In this document: positions 1-11,740 of the stretch, piece by piece
Layout of the letters: the number at the start of each line of letters is the position of its first letter
Numbering within the stretch: the first letter of the stretch is position 1
From: Rhododendron vialii
Taxonomy: Eukaryota; Streptophyta; Magnoliopsida; Ericales; Ericaceae
DNA length: 64,000 nt
Assembly: GCF_030253575.1 (NCBI RefSeq)
Contig: NC_080557.1
Span: forward strand, 45,832,501 to 45,896,500
Reading direction: 5' to 3'
The notes under the pieces: generated by a model
What the model was told of the DNA's origin: nothing
Database searches by the model: none
The model's input: only the letters and a program-made list of their open reading frames with translations
Position numbers and translations under genes: made by a program

Positions 1-974
1 TCGAAATTTTATTATTGTTTTAGTGTTTAAAACCTCAAGGAATAGCATTTTCTTGCGTTTTTATGAACAGTAGTTGTTATGAATAGAAAAATCGCTGTCT
101 TTGTCGCCACTAAAGAATCGCTTCCTGTCAGGATTTTCTGGTCCTTGATCAAATTTCAATTTTATGTTATGAAATTCATATGCTGGTAATTATGTTGCAA
201 GAAAGTTTATACTGAGGTTCGCAACTCTTAGATTGCCCATCAATGAGGGCTGTCTTGTGCTGCTTTATATTGAGTAGAGAAAGAAGGTTCTCTGTTAGTG
301 TTTTGCCTCGAAGGACTTCGGCAGAAGTAGGTAGACAATGGATGGGGTTTTTCCTTTTAGTCCAGCCAATTCGGATAGTATCTTTTCCGTTCGGTTTTAC
401 CCCAGGGGTATTCAGTCTAGCTCTGTATAAAACACAATTCTACTAGTTAAAAGCCGAGTATCATTTAACTTTCAGTTCGGGTTTAGGGTTTAGGGTCATT
501 TGGATATCATGAATGAGGCTTTGTGTTGTTGGAAATGAAATACATGACACTTAGTTTTGGTTACTTGGGAAAGCGTATTGATACTCAGAACAGTAACAAA
601 ATAGCGTACCACCTTGTAAATATTCCCACGTTGCTGGATTAAATAACGGCTCATGACTTTGTTGTCATCTCAACCACATTGAAGCTTCGGGTTTTGGTAT
701 CATTTATCAAGGCATTTGAGTTTCTCACAATTTATAAGATTATTATTATTATTTTTTGCATAACTTCTGCATAATAAAGTATGAACTCCAAACTTTTTCG
801 CAGGAAGGTTGCAGTTGAGATATAGGAAAACCGCTTTGGTATTTCTCTTATCCTCTTGTTTATTGCAGACATGCGACATTTATGTTGTTTTAACGTGTGT
901 ACTTTCTTTGGCGTTAAGAGTACAGGCGTCAACTAACGGATATAAAGAGGCGTAAGGCAGAAAACAGGGAACTC
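1..974. other. Upstream spacer, no gene seen
   Basis: I see no convincing coding region here. A short telomere-like run (about two and a half TTTAGGG units) lies at 480-497. I searched for a homeobox that could belong to the START gene starting at 975 and found none in any frame. The first bases look non-coding (AT-rich), so this may be promoter and leader of that gene. Confidence 0.5.
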
Positions 975-3900
975 ATGGCAGAACACACGGTTAGTCCATG
1001 CTCCATTTCAAGGAACAACTCTAGACTATGTGACCATATTCAACCTATTTGCAGGCCATGGCCACGTAGTCATGTGTAACTGGCAGGCCAATTTTCTACT
1101 ACTTCACTAAGTATGTACTTCTGTGGCAGAATTCGGAACTATCTTATGGGGGAGCTTCTGCGGACCCTAATGTCGCTCCTGCAATTGAAAATGAAGAGGC
1201 TGAGCAAGCACCCGCTGCTGGTGATGACCGGGTTAACTTTGAGAATAGTTTGAGCCTTGCAGATAATAGCGGACAGTCAGAGCAGCCATCCAACTCTGCA
1301 GATATCCCGGATAACATTCAGAATAGAAACAACTTCTTCTTGGAATTGCAAGAAGCAAATAATATCTCTAAGGCAGCTTACAAGGAACTCACGACAATTG
1401 CTGTCGAAGCAAAAACTTGGGTTGTTGCTACCCCTGCATTGGGTTCGCTTGACGAATACGTGCAAATGTTTCGAGGTCCACCCCTGCCGGGAAAGAGAGT
1501 CCACTGTTCCACTCACAGTGAAGTTGTTCGAATTCACCCGGATCATCTGGTTTCTATAATGATGGATGCGGTGAGATTCATCAACTCTTCTTAGGAAGTT
1601 AGGTTAGTCTAGTCGTATTAAACTGTTGTGCCTTAGAAGAATGGGTTCCAGCTAATTCTAGTAACAGACAGACTTGTCGGAAGATAGTTTGTTTAGTAAC
1701 GAAGATGTCACCAAACAAGGATGCTTGTATGTCTTTCTAATTTGATCGTTTGGCCAAGTAACTGACAGGATTGAGTTTAATATCTTACAACTCTCCCACA
1801 TGTTTTTGTTAGAACTTCGTATAATATTTCTTTTCATTCAGGATAAATGGGCTTCATCCCTATCCCACATTGTCTCTCGTAAATCTGTCCCTATCCCACC
1901 TGCTGTGTTTCTAGAGCTGGGAACGTTTGATCGTACAATCAAATCCATGGTACTGGTAAGCTATCCGGCACCTCGTAGATATCAGCATGCAGGGTTTTTC
2001 ATACCTTAGAATTTACCTTGTATACATGTCTTACTCATTTAATATGTCGTAACCTGCCTAGTCATTTTGGGTTCTGATTGTATTATCCAATCCTTGTTTT
2101 TATTTTCTCTATAGGTGGACACAGAGTTCCAGTTACCAACACCACTATTTCGACCGACAAAATTCGGTTTCTGGAGATGTCTCAGGGAGATCGTACCTGA
2201 TGTATGGGCCATTCTTGACATATCAAGGGATTATTTCCCAGGTGCATTCGTTTCTGAATCTGAAAACATGTGCCGAAAGAGGCCATCGGGGCTCTTTGTC
2301 AGACGGAATGGAGACCGTTCTGAGGTTAGCAAAATGGATAGTTGTCTATATGTACATGCTGCATGTTTACAAGGAAGACGACTGTAGAGATTTTTTCCAA
2401 AACTTTTATCATCTGCACGTGTTGTCCCTTTCCTTTCTGATTTTTCTCGACTTATGCAGGTTATTTGGATTGAGAATGTGGAAATTCCTGAGGCCCAGTC
2501 AAAAAATGGCATCTACTCTGGGTTGATCGATTCGAATTCAGCGTTCTCTGCAAAGCGGTGGGTTGATGCATTGAGATGGAAATTGAAGCGAAAGGAGAGC
2601 AGATTCTCCATAACGAAGATGGAAGTCAACGAAACAGGTGCGTTAGTTTCCATTCCATGTAGGAGTTGCTCGGGAAAAAGTTGGGGAAATGCTCAAATAG
2701 TTGTCCTGTTTAGCACGTCACATAAAAAATTTGTGTGCGTTAGCTAATAGCCTAATACGATCACTACTAGTGCAACTTTTAAGCAAATTTACTTAAAGGG
2801 CACGTCAACAAGAAGGCACGGAGTTGCAATCACTTTTAGGCTTATTGTTTTGTGGAGCAAGCCGTAATCGAGTACTCCTGAGTTTTGAGGCACATATCAC
2901 AACATTTCCAGTACAGAAGGCATTGAATCCCAAGCTGGGCATAATAATAAGACATGGCATTAATGTTTGAATGTGTTGTACTGAATATGACACTTATTGA
3001 AACATCACGCATTTGCCAACCACAAGAAAAAAAAAACATCACGCATTTCCCTTTTAACACGCTTTTTTTTTTTTCCCCCTGGATGTGCAGCTGGCATTTG
3101 TTTGCTGAATATAACTGGAAACATGAGGAGGGCTTACTTGGACATTGTCAGTGAAACCCCTGCTGATGAAAGATGGGTTACTTTGTCCTACAAGGATGTA
3201 AGAATTTTGAGGAACTCCGCTTATCCTGCTGACTCAGTCGTAAGGAATTACGTAGCTGTGGCTAGCTTTCGGCTTCAGGCAAAACCCATCTCAGTTATTG
3301 ATTTTCTGGTTAAGAAGAATATGGATATACAGGTATGTACACTCGATCAAAACTGATGTTCTAAGAACTCCATAGTACACTCCCCATACCAAATCAAGTT
3401 TTACTCTAATCTGTACTCAAATAAAGGGAGACTCAAAACTTTGTTCTTTTTTTGAAGGCTTTCTTGGGTCTACGAAATTTTCACTTATACCATTAACGGA
3501 GCTTTTATTCATATTTATGCTTCAAGTGGAGCGCACATTGGAGTTCCTCACTTTTATACAAATATGGGTGATACTTAAGTAAGGGCTGGAGATGGCCTTT
3601 CTATGCATCAGGTTGTATGAGTTTCTTATTCATAGACACATTGCAGTGGCCTAGATTGCTAAACGTGGGAGAGCCAGAAGAAATGATCAGGCTTACTTCG
3701 GGGCGTAATTGCATAACTATACATAGGAGAGTAGTTTTCCAAGACGGGATCGCGCAGGTTCCAATAGCCCAGGTTTTTGTAACGGATTCCTCATTCCGTA
3801 TATTTCACCCTGGAGTTTCATCAACACTGATAGAGTACTACTCTCATTTTGACAGGACGTTGAATATCTGTTACAAGAGACTTCAAGGGATGGGTTTTGT

Positions 3901-4245
3901 TTCTTCGTTACATCGACACCAATTAGCAAAGCACATGCCAATATGCTTCTCTTGATCGGTGCGGGAACTGTGTCGGTGCGGCCTTCAGGGTTTGCTCTAA
4001 TGCCTGACGGAACTGACGGCTTCAATTCTGATGCTTCATTGGTGACAGTTGCCATCCAACAACAACTTAACGTTCCGAACCCTGATCAAGCGATTCCGAT
4101 AATGTGTGACTTGGTTAACGGCATCATCAAAGATATATCTGAAGAAGGTAACTTCCTCCCTAACGCCTACCTTGAGAAATTCATTCAAGAACCTAAAGAC
4201 ACATGTAGGAGCATAGATACTTGCCATTTCATTCGCCCCATCTAA
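975..4245 (+). CDS. HD-Zip class IV-like START-domain protein lacking a homeodomain
   Basis: Predicted exons are 975-989, 1130-1570, 1842-1955, 2115-2324, 2460-2637, 3091-3332, 3647-3772 and 3856-4245, all with GT-AG borders and continuous phase, giving about 571 residues. After an acidic, low-complexity start, residues from about 85 align by eye with the START domain of HD-Zip IV factors (GL2/PDF2/ANL2 type): SLDEYVQMFRG, KFGFWRCLREIVPDVWAIL, QVIWIENVEIPE and AKRWVDALRW. The HD-START-associated region follows (GEPEEMIRLTSGRNCITIHR, YLLQETSRDGFCFFV, RPSGFALMPDGTDGF). Family members usually have 700-800 residues with a homeodomain and zipper at the N-terminus. These are absent here and in the 974 bases upstream. 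START domains of this family bind lipids and modulate transcription; without a DNA-binding part, this protein might act through partners (inference). The first, five-codon exon is the weakest part of the model. An alternative is that the homeobox exons lie farther upstream. Confidence 0.8.
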
Positions 4246-5560
4246 TTCGTCCTAAAATCAATTGGTTGGATGTTATGGTTCACACAAACCAAACCTTCGG
4301 AACTCTTTATGGCTGCGGATTCTCAAAGATTAGTTTTTGAAGAGTTTTTTGCGATGAGCACAATCATAAAGGCAATTTAAGCATCAATTTAGATAGTTGA
4401 CCGAAAGCATGTTGAGCCTGCATCTTCTTGTATTTGACCTGAAACAACAATGCCATTTTTAGGTTCAAATCCCATGAATTTTTTTACTGGTTACTTTTGT
4501 ATTCAGCAGCTACTGAGTTGTCTATCACCTTATAATGTTGACTATGGAGGACCAATCTCAGTTCATGACGCTGCCATTCTTTACCTCCGCACGAAAATAT
4601 TTCTAACTGAGCAATGTGGTACTTCAGAGTGGTCTTTTTCTTGTGTGGTTATTGTTTTGTTGTTGTAATTCTGTTCATTTGTTTCCTGCAGTTAGCAAGT
4701 TAAGCGACACATCAAGCTGAACTTCGTTCTTAAGACCGATTTGAGAAAATGAAGACGGTTCTTGTACATTCCAGGCTGCTTTCTATATCCATGTGACACG
4801 AAAGTCGAAACTCTTTCTTTTTTCTGTAGCATGTATAATGTCAGATACGGTAGTCGTTCAAGGTAGATGAAATACAGGTGCATAGTGAAGGAGCATTTGA
4901 CTTCTTTGGTGATCAATCTTTCTTTTGTATACTTGGCAGACAAGTGATAGAAGTAGCTTTTGAACTGATATCCTGTGATTCCGCGATAGATCAATTCTCA
5001 TTAGATTCTTGTGGGATTTGATCCTGCTCAAGTCCTGACCAAACTTCTCTGTTCCCGTAAATATACTTTTGCAGTTTTGCGTGATCCTATGCCTAAAATT
5101 GTACGGGAAAAAAGGTACGGGGAGTAAGACATGAACGATCATGCAATTATCGTTCGATTTCGCTTGATGATTGTCATGAACGATCAGCTGAGAGCAACCA
5201 TAAGAATAGTTCCAATTATGTGATGAACCCGGGTGGGCCGGCCTTTGCCTCACCGTCATAATCTTTTTCTTTTGATCATTAGGTGATATAACTCTCAGAA
5301 TCCTTTTCTCAACCTTTCACTCTACCTGGCGCGCTTTCAATCTTCGTTCTCTCTAATATAGTGACACTTGATCAGTTTTATGAACACTTTTGCGACATCG
5401 CTTAAGTCACAATCTTCGAGTTCCAACAGGATGCGGGTCCAAAATTATGGGCGCGCCAATGAGTGCTTTCCAACACTAGCTTGTTCGAGTCTTGAGACCT
5501 ATATATATATATATATATTCAGTCTCAAATGAAGAAGTTCTTATTTTAGTTAAAATACGG
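4246..5560. other. Spacer and probable 3' UTR, nothing recognised
   Basis: The first few hundred bases after the stop at 4245 are probably 3' UTR of the START gene. The rest has no supported gene or clear repeat apart from a short TA run near 5500-5517. Confidence 0.4.
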
Positions 5561-5574
5561 ACCTCCTCATTTCT

Positions 5575-5920
5575 TCCATTTTCCGATCGAATTTCGATGA
5601 TCCGAGCCGCTCAATGTGTTCAGAACGTGATTTTAAGGGTACCCGCGAGAAATCGGCAAAAAAAATGACCGGGAAGGGCTTGATCCGAACAGTTTTGAAC
5701 AGTTTTTTATTGAACGGTTCAAATAAAAACTGCTCAAATCAAACCTTTCCCGGTCATTTTTTTTCCTAATTTCTCGCGGGCACCCTTAAAATTATATTTT
5801 GCACACATTGAACGGTTCAGATCATAAAAATTTGATCGGTAACTATGAGATTGAGATTATGGGTGTTTTTTTAGGGTGTCTCTTGAACCGTTCCGATATA
5901 TATATATATCGAGCGGTTCC
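5575..5920. repeat. Foldback element, copy 1
   Basis: The left half (gatgatccgagccgctcaat, then GTACCCGCGAGAAATCGGC and TGACCGGGAAGG) is repeated in reverse complement in the right half (CTTTCCCGGTCA, TTTCTCGCGGGCACCC, ATTGAACGGTTCAGATCAT). The centre is near 5700-5715. This is a long imperfect palindrome without coding capacity, typical of a foldback MITE. Borders are approximate. Confidence 0.7.
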
Positions 5921-5930
5921 GGGGACCCTT

Positions 5931-6255
5931 AAAAAGATCCTCCAAGTTTCCGATCAAATTTTGATGATCCGAACCGCTCAATATAATCAAAACGTGATTT
6001 TAAGAGTGCTCGCGAGAAATCAGCAAAAAAATGACCGGGAAGGCTTCATCCGAACAGTTTTTTATTAAACTTTATTGAACGGTTCAATAAAAAACTGCTG
6101 AAATCAAGCCCTTCCTGGTTAGTTTTTTTGCCAGTTTCTCGCGAGCTCTCTTAAAATCACATTTTGAACACATTGAGCGGCTCGGATCATCAAAATTTTA
6201 TTGAAAACTATGAGATTAAGATTTGAAAGATTTTTTTAAGAGTTCTCGTAACCGC
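5931..6255. repeat. Foldback element, copy 2
   Basis: This is a second, directly adjacent copy of the palindrome at 5575-5920, in the same orientation. It has gatgatccgaaccgctcaat on the left and gagcggctcggatcatc on the right, with TGACCGGGAAGG and CCCTTCCTGGT facing each other around about 6070. The short joint between the copies contains a TATATATATATC run. Confidence 0.7.
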
Positions 6256-6265
6256 CTGATATATA

Positions 6266-8072
6266 CTAGTGTAATTCCGCGTGCTTCGCACACTGTTGTG
6301 TGCTCATTGGTGTAACTATTAACTGTTCATGTATGTAAGGTAGTTTGGATTAGGATATTGTTATGGAAATAAAGAAGTCGTAAGAGTAAGTAATTGAATG
6401 AAAAATCATTTTAAAAAAGAAAAAAGAAGAAGATAGTATTTTTAAGCAATACAAAAGGAGTTCTTATACGGAAAAAATAACATATAGAACACTATTTTGG
6501 AGTACCAAAATATTTTTAATTTTGTAGACTCAAATAATTAATTAAGACTATTGTTATTTCATAGATTATGCAAGTAATTTAATTCAACATATGCACTAAA
6601 ACTGAAGAGAGTCACAAATAGTTCAACCTTGTTAAAAAAATGGATTATAAGGAACGGTATTTCTGATTCCATCAGGACAAATTAAACATTGCATAAACAT
6701 AGATCAAAGAAATAAGTCTTTGGATTAAAATATAAATTCATTCTCAAACAATAGCAACAATAATCAAGATAATGTCATGGATTAGATTCTAAAACTATGC
6801 AAATAATGAGGCTTTTTCGTCTTTGTGTTTTGAAAAATAACTATAAAACATTACCGCAAGAGAGCCTTTCTCCAAAAATATTGAAGAAAATTAGAGCTCG
6901 GTTTGCTAAGAGCACACAACAAACTATCAAGCATTGATGTTGAAAAAAAATAGAACCATAAAAGTAAAACAATTAGAAAATCCTAGAAAGAAGAGACCAC
7001 TCAAAATACTTATGATTTGAAGTTCTAACAAAATCATAGTCTAGGGTTATGAAATCTAAGAGAATCTGACCACATAGTTGCTTCTTTCTTTGTGCGTAAG
7101 AATCTACGATTGAGAAATTGATGCGTCTATCTTCATCTGAATTACAGAGGGATCGATGAGAGACAGATCGAGGGAGATCTAGGAGGAACGAGAAAAAGAG
7201 AAAGAGATAGATTTCTTTCTAATGGTTAGATTGAGAAGATGTATAAAGCTTTTTCTTCTTAACAAAGCAAAGAGGGACCTAAATACCTAAAATACCTATG
7301 AAATGCCTTTTTTTCTTGACTAAGCAAAAGGGAACCTATAATACCTCCGAAAAGCATTTTCTTCTTGATTAAGTAAATGAGGATCTTAAAAACCTAAAAT
7401 ACTCTTGAAAAAGCATTTTCTTCTTGACTGAGCAAAATAGGACCTAAAATATCCCAAAAGTCTCTTCTTTTTGACTAAGCAAAGGAGGACCCAAAATATC
7501 TAAAATACCCTCGAAAAGCCTTTTCTTCTTGACTAAGCAAAGTAGGACCTAAAATAACCTCAACTCAAGACGTCCAAAAAATATTTGAATGACGAAATCT
7601 ACAAGGGTAATTTTGTCTTTTAACTTGGTAGCTTGGCTTGCGTTAAATTAGGGAAAAGAAAGTTTTTTTTTTTTTGTACTTTAAAAAAACAATATCCCTT
7701 AAATTAGGGAAAAGAAAGATTTTTAGATTATTTTTTTGTACCTATAAAAAACAATATCCCTTAAATTAGGGAAAAGAAAGATTTTTTTTTGTACCTCATT
7801 TTCTTCTTGACTAAGCAAAAGACCTAACACTGAAATGCCTAAAATACCCTCATATCTTAACTCCACCGTTGACAAACTATAAGGACAAATTGATAATTTC
7901 ACATTGTGGCTTGGCTAGCCATCCTACATTCTTTTAGATCTTTCAAACAAGACGAAATGACGACCATATCCTTCAACTCAAACTACAAGCGTAATCCTAC
8001 GAAGGGTAATTTCGTATTTTCACGGCGTGCCTTGGCTTACCATCCTATCTTCTTTTATTACAAGTGTATTGA
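6266..8072 (-). mobile_element. Non-autonomous Helitron candidate
   Basis: Read on the minus strand, the element would end (near 6266) with the small hairpin GTGCGAAGCACGC, about 9 bases, then CTAG followed by T. That is the 3' signature of plant Helitrons (hairpin, CTRR, insertion between A and T). The other end, minus strand from 8072, starts A|TC and continues AATACACTTGTAATAAAAG, like many plant Helitron 5' ends. The interior is AT-rich, has no helicase ORF, and carries imperfect tandem units (tttcttcttgactaagcaaa at 7310-7560 and again near 7800; cccttaaattagggaaaag at 7695-7780). Ends were called by eye. Confidence 0.55.
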
Positions 8073-8482
8073 TATATATATTAAAAAACCGCAAAAGTGA
8101 GGCTCCCACACCAATGTGAGAAGATGACCAGTTCTCCATTACTACTACATCCGTTCCTATTTTAAGATATGGTATTTCATTTCTGAATGTCACTAAATAA
8201 GTACTTTCTTCATCCCACTTTGTTTGTCCATCCCAATTTGTTTGTCTCTTTTATGACTTTGAAAATTTTCAAATTCTTTGTCCAGTTTGAAATTGACTCG
8301 TGTAAGTTCCATTAATACCCCTTCACGTTTAAAAGTATTGCGCATTAAAATTTTGCACTCTCATTTAATGCTAAAAATGAAGGGTATTTTTGGACAATCC
8401 AAGCTTTTAAGAATAATCATCGTGGGTCTAGTAAGGGTTGAATTACCACATTCCGCTAAGATTTTTATTTTGTAAGTACTTA
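8073..8482. other. Spacer with degenerate Stowaway-like fragment
   Basis: No gene is seen. Around 8200-8260 there is wording typical of Stowaway-type ends (catcccactttgtttgtcc, then catcccaatttgtttgtct), but I find no matching right terminus. Confidence 0.35.
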
Positions 8483-8718
8483 GGCCTCATTCCAGAATAC
8501 TTTTTAAAAAAATAAGTACTTATTCCACATTTTCAAACTCAAAAATAATGTAAATAAATTTTTATTTTTATTTTTTTGCACCATAGAAAAGATCTCGATA
8601 AGATCTATCAAACAAGATTCATATTGCTAAAAAAATTATTTGCGTAAACACATTATTTTTGAGTTTGAAATTGAATTCTTAAAAAATAAGTATTTATTTT
8701 TAGTTCCGGAACGGAGCC
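8483..8718. mobile_element. Tourist-like (PIF/Harbinger) MITE
   Basis: This 236-bp AT-rich element has inverted ends GGCCTCATTCC and GGAACGGAGCC. TTA lies on both sides (8480-8482 and 8719-8721), the target duplication expected for PIF/Harbinger MITEs. A sister copy lies at 8862-9095. Confidence 0.75.
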
Positions 8719-8861
8719 TTATTTTTCGCTTTACTAGATGGGTCATTTTCTCACAATACATCACCTTTTAATTCAAAAAATAATTACTTATTTTAGTTAG
8801 TTGAACGGGGTCAAGTTCCGATAAGTTTTTTTTTTCTTTTAATTTTTTTAGTGTTTTCTTA

Positions 8862-9095
8862 AGCCCCGTTCCAGAACACCTTCTTAAAAAATAAGTATTT
8901 ATTTCACATTTTCAAACTCAAAAATAATGTAAATAAAAAATAAATTTTTAATTTTTTTTGCACCGTATAAAGAGATCTCAATAAAATCTATCAAATAAAA
9001 TTCATATTTATAAAAAAAACTATTTACATAAGCAAGTAATTTTTAAACTTAAAATTATCTTTTTAAAAAATAAGTACTTATTTCGATACGGAGCC
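8862..9095. mobile_element. Tourist-like MITE, second copy
   Basis: It belongs to the same family as 8483-8718 (shared words cacattttcaaactcaaaa and aaaaataagtacttattt). Ends are AGCCCCGTTCC and ACGGAGCC, flanked by TTA at 8859-8861 and 9096-9098. The 140 bases between the copies include a further fragment of a related element (aattcaaaaaataattactt). Confidence 0.7.
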
Positions 9096-9289
9096 TTACT
9101 TTCTTCTTATTCAAAAAATTTTCGCTTTTACTTATTTGTTCTACAAACGAATGACCGTGGGGGCACGATAGCAAGCCCCACCCCAGCTGTCACGGCATCA
9201 GATTTTCGTGACCTTTAAGATTCATTCGTGTCCCTTCGATTCACTCCGTGCCGGCCCCCACGTCACCATTCCTGCATCACACCGTAACA

Positions 9290-9437
9290 TCTCTCTCTCT
9301 CTCTCTACACGACAGCACTCCAAAAAGACCTCCCTCCGTCTTTTCCTTTCCTTTTCCCCCCTTGTTCTCATACCAAGCTGTCTGTGCCCTACAGCTCTCT
9401 CACACTCACCACCATTTCAAATCGCTTCCCATGTTCT
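9290..9437 (+). other. Probable 5' UTR exon of the SUVR gene
   Basis: This CT-rich, leader-like stretch ends in a good splice donor (GTAAGT at 9438) and lies upstream of the first coding exon at 12017. A joining acceptor could be the AG near 11956. No protein is supported in it; the open frames here are low-complexity Ser/Leu translations of CT repeats. The 9099-9289 stretch would be the core promoter. This is inference from position and splice signals. Confidence 0.4.
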
Positions 9438-9457
9438 CGTAAGTTCCTCTCTTCGAT

Positions 9458-9488
<31 letters not shown>

Positions 9489-9689
9489 ACATCTGCATGC
9501 TCTCTACAACTCTTACCTTTCCATTTCCTTTTGCTTTTTTCCTCTTTGTTTCCTTCTATAATCTGTTCGAACGAACATGTTTGAAACAGTTTATGGAATT
9601 CCCGGGCTTCTGCTTCAACACTTCTAAACGGTGGAAGATTCGCCATCAGTCGCTGTCATTGTGGCCATTTTTATCTTTTTAGGGTATCT

Positions 9690-10720
9690 GAAGTTCTGGA
9701 CCACATTTGGGGGAAAAACACTAGTCACTCACACTTTGCTATTTGTCAGCACACCGTCTGTTTGATTACTCTTTTACAAAGTTCATATGGAACACAATTA
9801 AGTATTGTTGCATGTGATGGCGAGTAAGCAAGAGTGCAGAAGTAGTACTATAAATGATTTTGTTCCTCCTCTATGAGTTAGGGTTTTGGGTTTTGAATAA
9901 TTTCCTAGTATATTGCGTGTTCTTTAGAATCTGAACAACATTGGGAAAACACCACTCACTCACGCTTTGCTATTTGTTAGCACGGACTGAGATCCAGTCC
10001 AGTTTCCTTCCCTCCAATCTGGTCCAGTTTTCGGCCATTTGTGGGCCCATTACAATGATCTAAACCGTTCACTTTTTGGAGCTCGTTGATAACATTGACC
10101 ACATCACAAATCACGTCGATCAGATACTATTTTATATGATTTCGAAATGCATTAAGTTTTTAAAAAAACAAGTGTGCAACACTGGATTGTTACCCATGTA
10201 ACACAATTATATGAAGCTTAATGCATTTCGAAACCATATAAAATGGTATCCGATTGATGTGAAGGTATATGGTTGCTCACAATAGGGAAGGAAAAAAAAA
10301 CATTGTTGCATGTGCTGGAAACTGAGCAAGAGTGCTTAATTGTGAGCATATTTGCTTCTTGGGTCGGACAAGTAGTACTTTAAGTGATTTTACCCCTTTG
10401 CTTCTGTTAGAATATTCTATGAGCTAGGGTTTTGGTTTTTGAAGCCTTGAAGGTATATTGTTGTGATGCTATTCTTTCGCATCGGAACCACATATGTGGA
10501 AACGTTAGTCACTCACACTTTGCCACTTATTAGTAGTTTAGGACACCTTATGTTTGGTTGCTCAGAAGTTTAAGAACACAAGTTAGTATTGTTGCATGTG
10601 CTGGCTAGTTAGCAAGTGTGGTTGATCGTGAGCATATTTGTTTCTTGGTTAGGAAAAGTAGTTCTTTTGAAGTTTCTGCCCCTCTGCTTCTATGAGTTGC
10701 TTGCACCTTGTAATTTCTTT
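9690..10720. repeat. Triplicated segment in SUVR leader intron
   Basis: Three diverged direct copies start near 9698, 9934 and 10485. Each has a word like tcactcacactttgctattt, then tattgttgcatgtgctgg, gagcaagagtgc, and the first two also share gagttagggttttgg or a close variant. Copy 2 is split by an insertion-like block at about 9984-10287. Confidence 0.6.
9984..10287. mobile_element. Insertion with inverted-repeat core inside triplicated block
   Basis: This segment is absent from the sister copies of the surrounding repeat. Its core is an imperfect palindrome: atactattttatatgatttc and gaaatgcattaag face aagcttaatgcatttcgaaa and ccatataaaatggtatccg. It is probably a MITE; terminal repeats and target duplication are not clear. 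Confidence 0.5.
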
Positions 10721-11412
10721 GTTGTTTACCTAGGGGTCAATGTAGAAAACATTTTCTTACTCACCTTGAGAAAATATATCATTACCTTCTCTACTTGGAC
10801 AAATTTTGTTTTTTTGCCAAACTGGCAGTATCCATCTCTGATTGGTTCTTTCGAAGCAGTGGAGCTCACTTGAAGTAGTGTACACAGTAAAACCACTGAA
10901 AGATTTAGAGCGACGCACAATTTTCTGTTTGTGGTAGTGTATTGTTATGTGAAATTTCAATATGAGGGGTAGTAGTTGCGTTAGTTTTGTACTTGTACTT
11001 ATCAAAAAAGAAGTTTTGTACTTGGAAAACAAATGATGCAACTAGTTCTGCAGATAATACGTTAGATTACCACATAGTGGACCATCTTCATGTTTATGTT
11101 TGTGAAAGATTAGGATGAATGCTTGTAATTCAAGGCCACTGGACTGCAATGGATAAACTCAAAGATGTAATTATAACTCTTTTCTATTCTTTTTCAGGGT
11201 GTGACCTATGCATGTTGAGGTTTTTGCACCAAATCCCTAGTTGCAAGCATTAGCATTAGTTACCCTTTGTATTATTCGGGTTCCAACACGTACATTCCTT
11301 CCCCCTAAGCCCTTCCCTCCCTCCTACTATCATCCCCATTCATTTACGCAGCATTATAGGCATGTATTACCTTGATAAGTTTACTGTTGCTAATTGTAAT
11401 GGGTTCAACTAC

Positions 11413-11740
11413 TGTTGGATACTGGTTGGTGTTTTTTATTGCGTCACTTGATACACTTGAAGGTTTTTGTGAAGTAAAATATTTCCTTTTTCAGTACCAA
11501 TGCACTATGCGTAGTTTTGTATAGTACTTTAATATACATGGTGGATTGCAAGCAGAGTGGTAGCAGGTAGCCCATTGGGAGGCACCATGTACTCCCATAT
11601 ATTTGAGTAGGGTTAAAACCTCCTGAACTACAACAAACGCTACTGACTTTTGCGGAGAAAAAAAAGTACATTGGTGGATCCATTATTTCCTGATAGTTTA
11701 GGCTTTTGAGACAATTGGAGATCTAACATGGTATCAGAGT
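11413..11740 (+). mobile_element. LTR remnant with primer-binding site (Copia-like)
   Basis: The region from TGTTGGATACTGG to CTAACA resembles the ends of a Copia LTR. TGGTATCAGAG, the initiator-tRNA-Met primer-binding site, follows directly at 11729. No internal retroelement coding follows, so this is a truncated copy in the leader intron of the SUVR gene. Confidence 0.6.

Noticed and set aside
480-497. Telomere-like TTTAGGG units
   Set aside because: Only about two and a half units; interstitial short matches are common and do not indicate a chromosome end.
3617-3955. Apparent frameshift near the 3' end of the START gene (reading frame ends at 3955 while the conserved C-terminus is in another frame)
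   Set aside because: A normal intron (donor at 3773, acceptor AG at 3854-3855) joins VPIAQ to the DVEYLLQE stretch in phase, so there is no frameshift.
9208-9561. Open frames rich in Ser/Leu around the SUVR leader
   Set aside because: They are translations of CT repeats on the plus strand and GA repeats on the minus strand, without conserved features.
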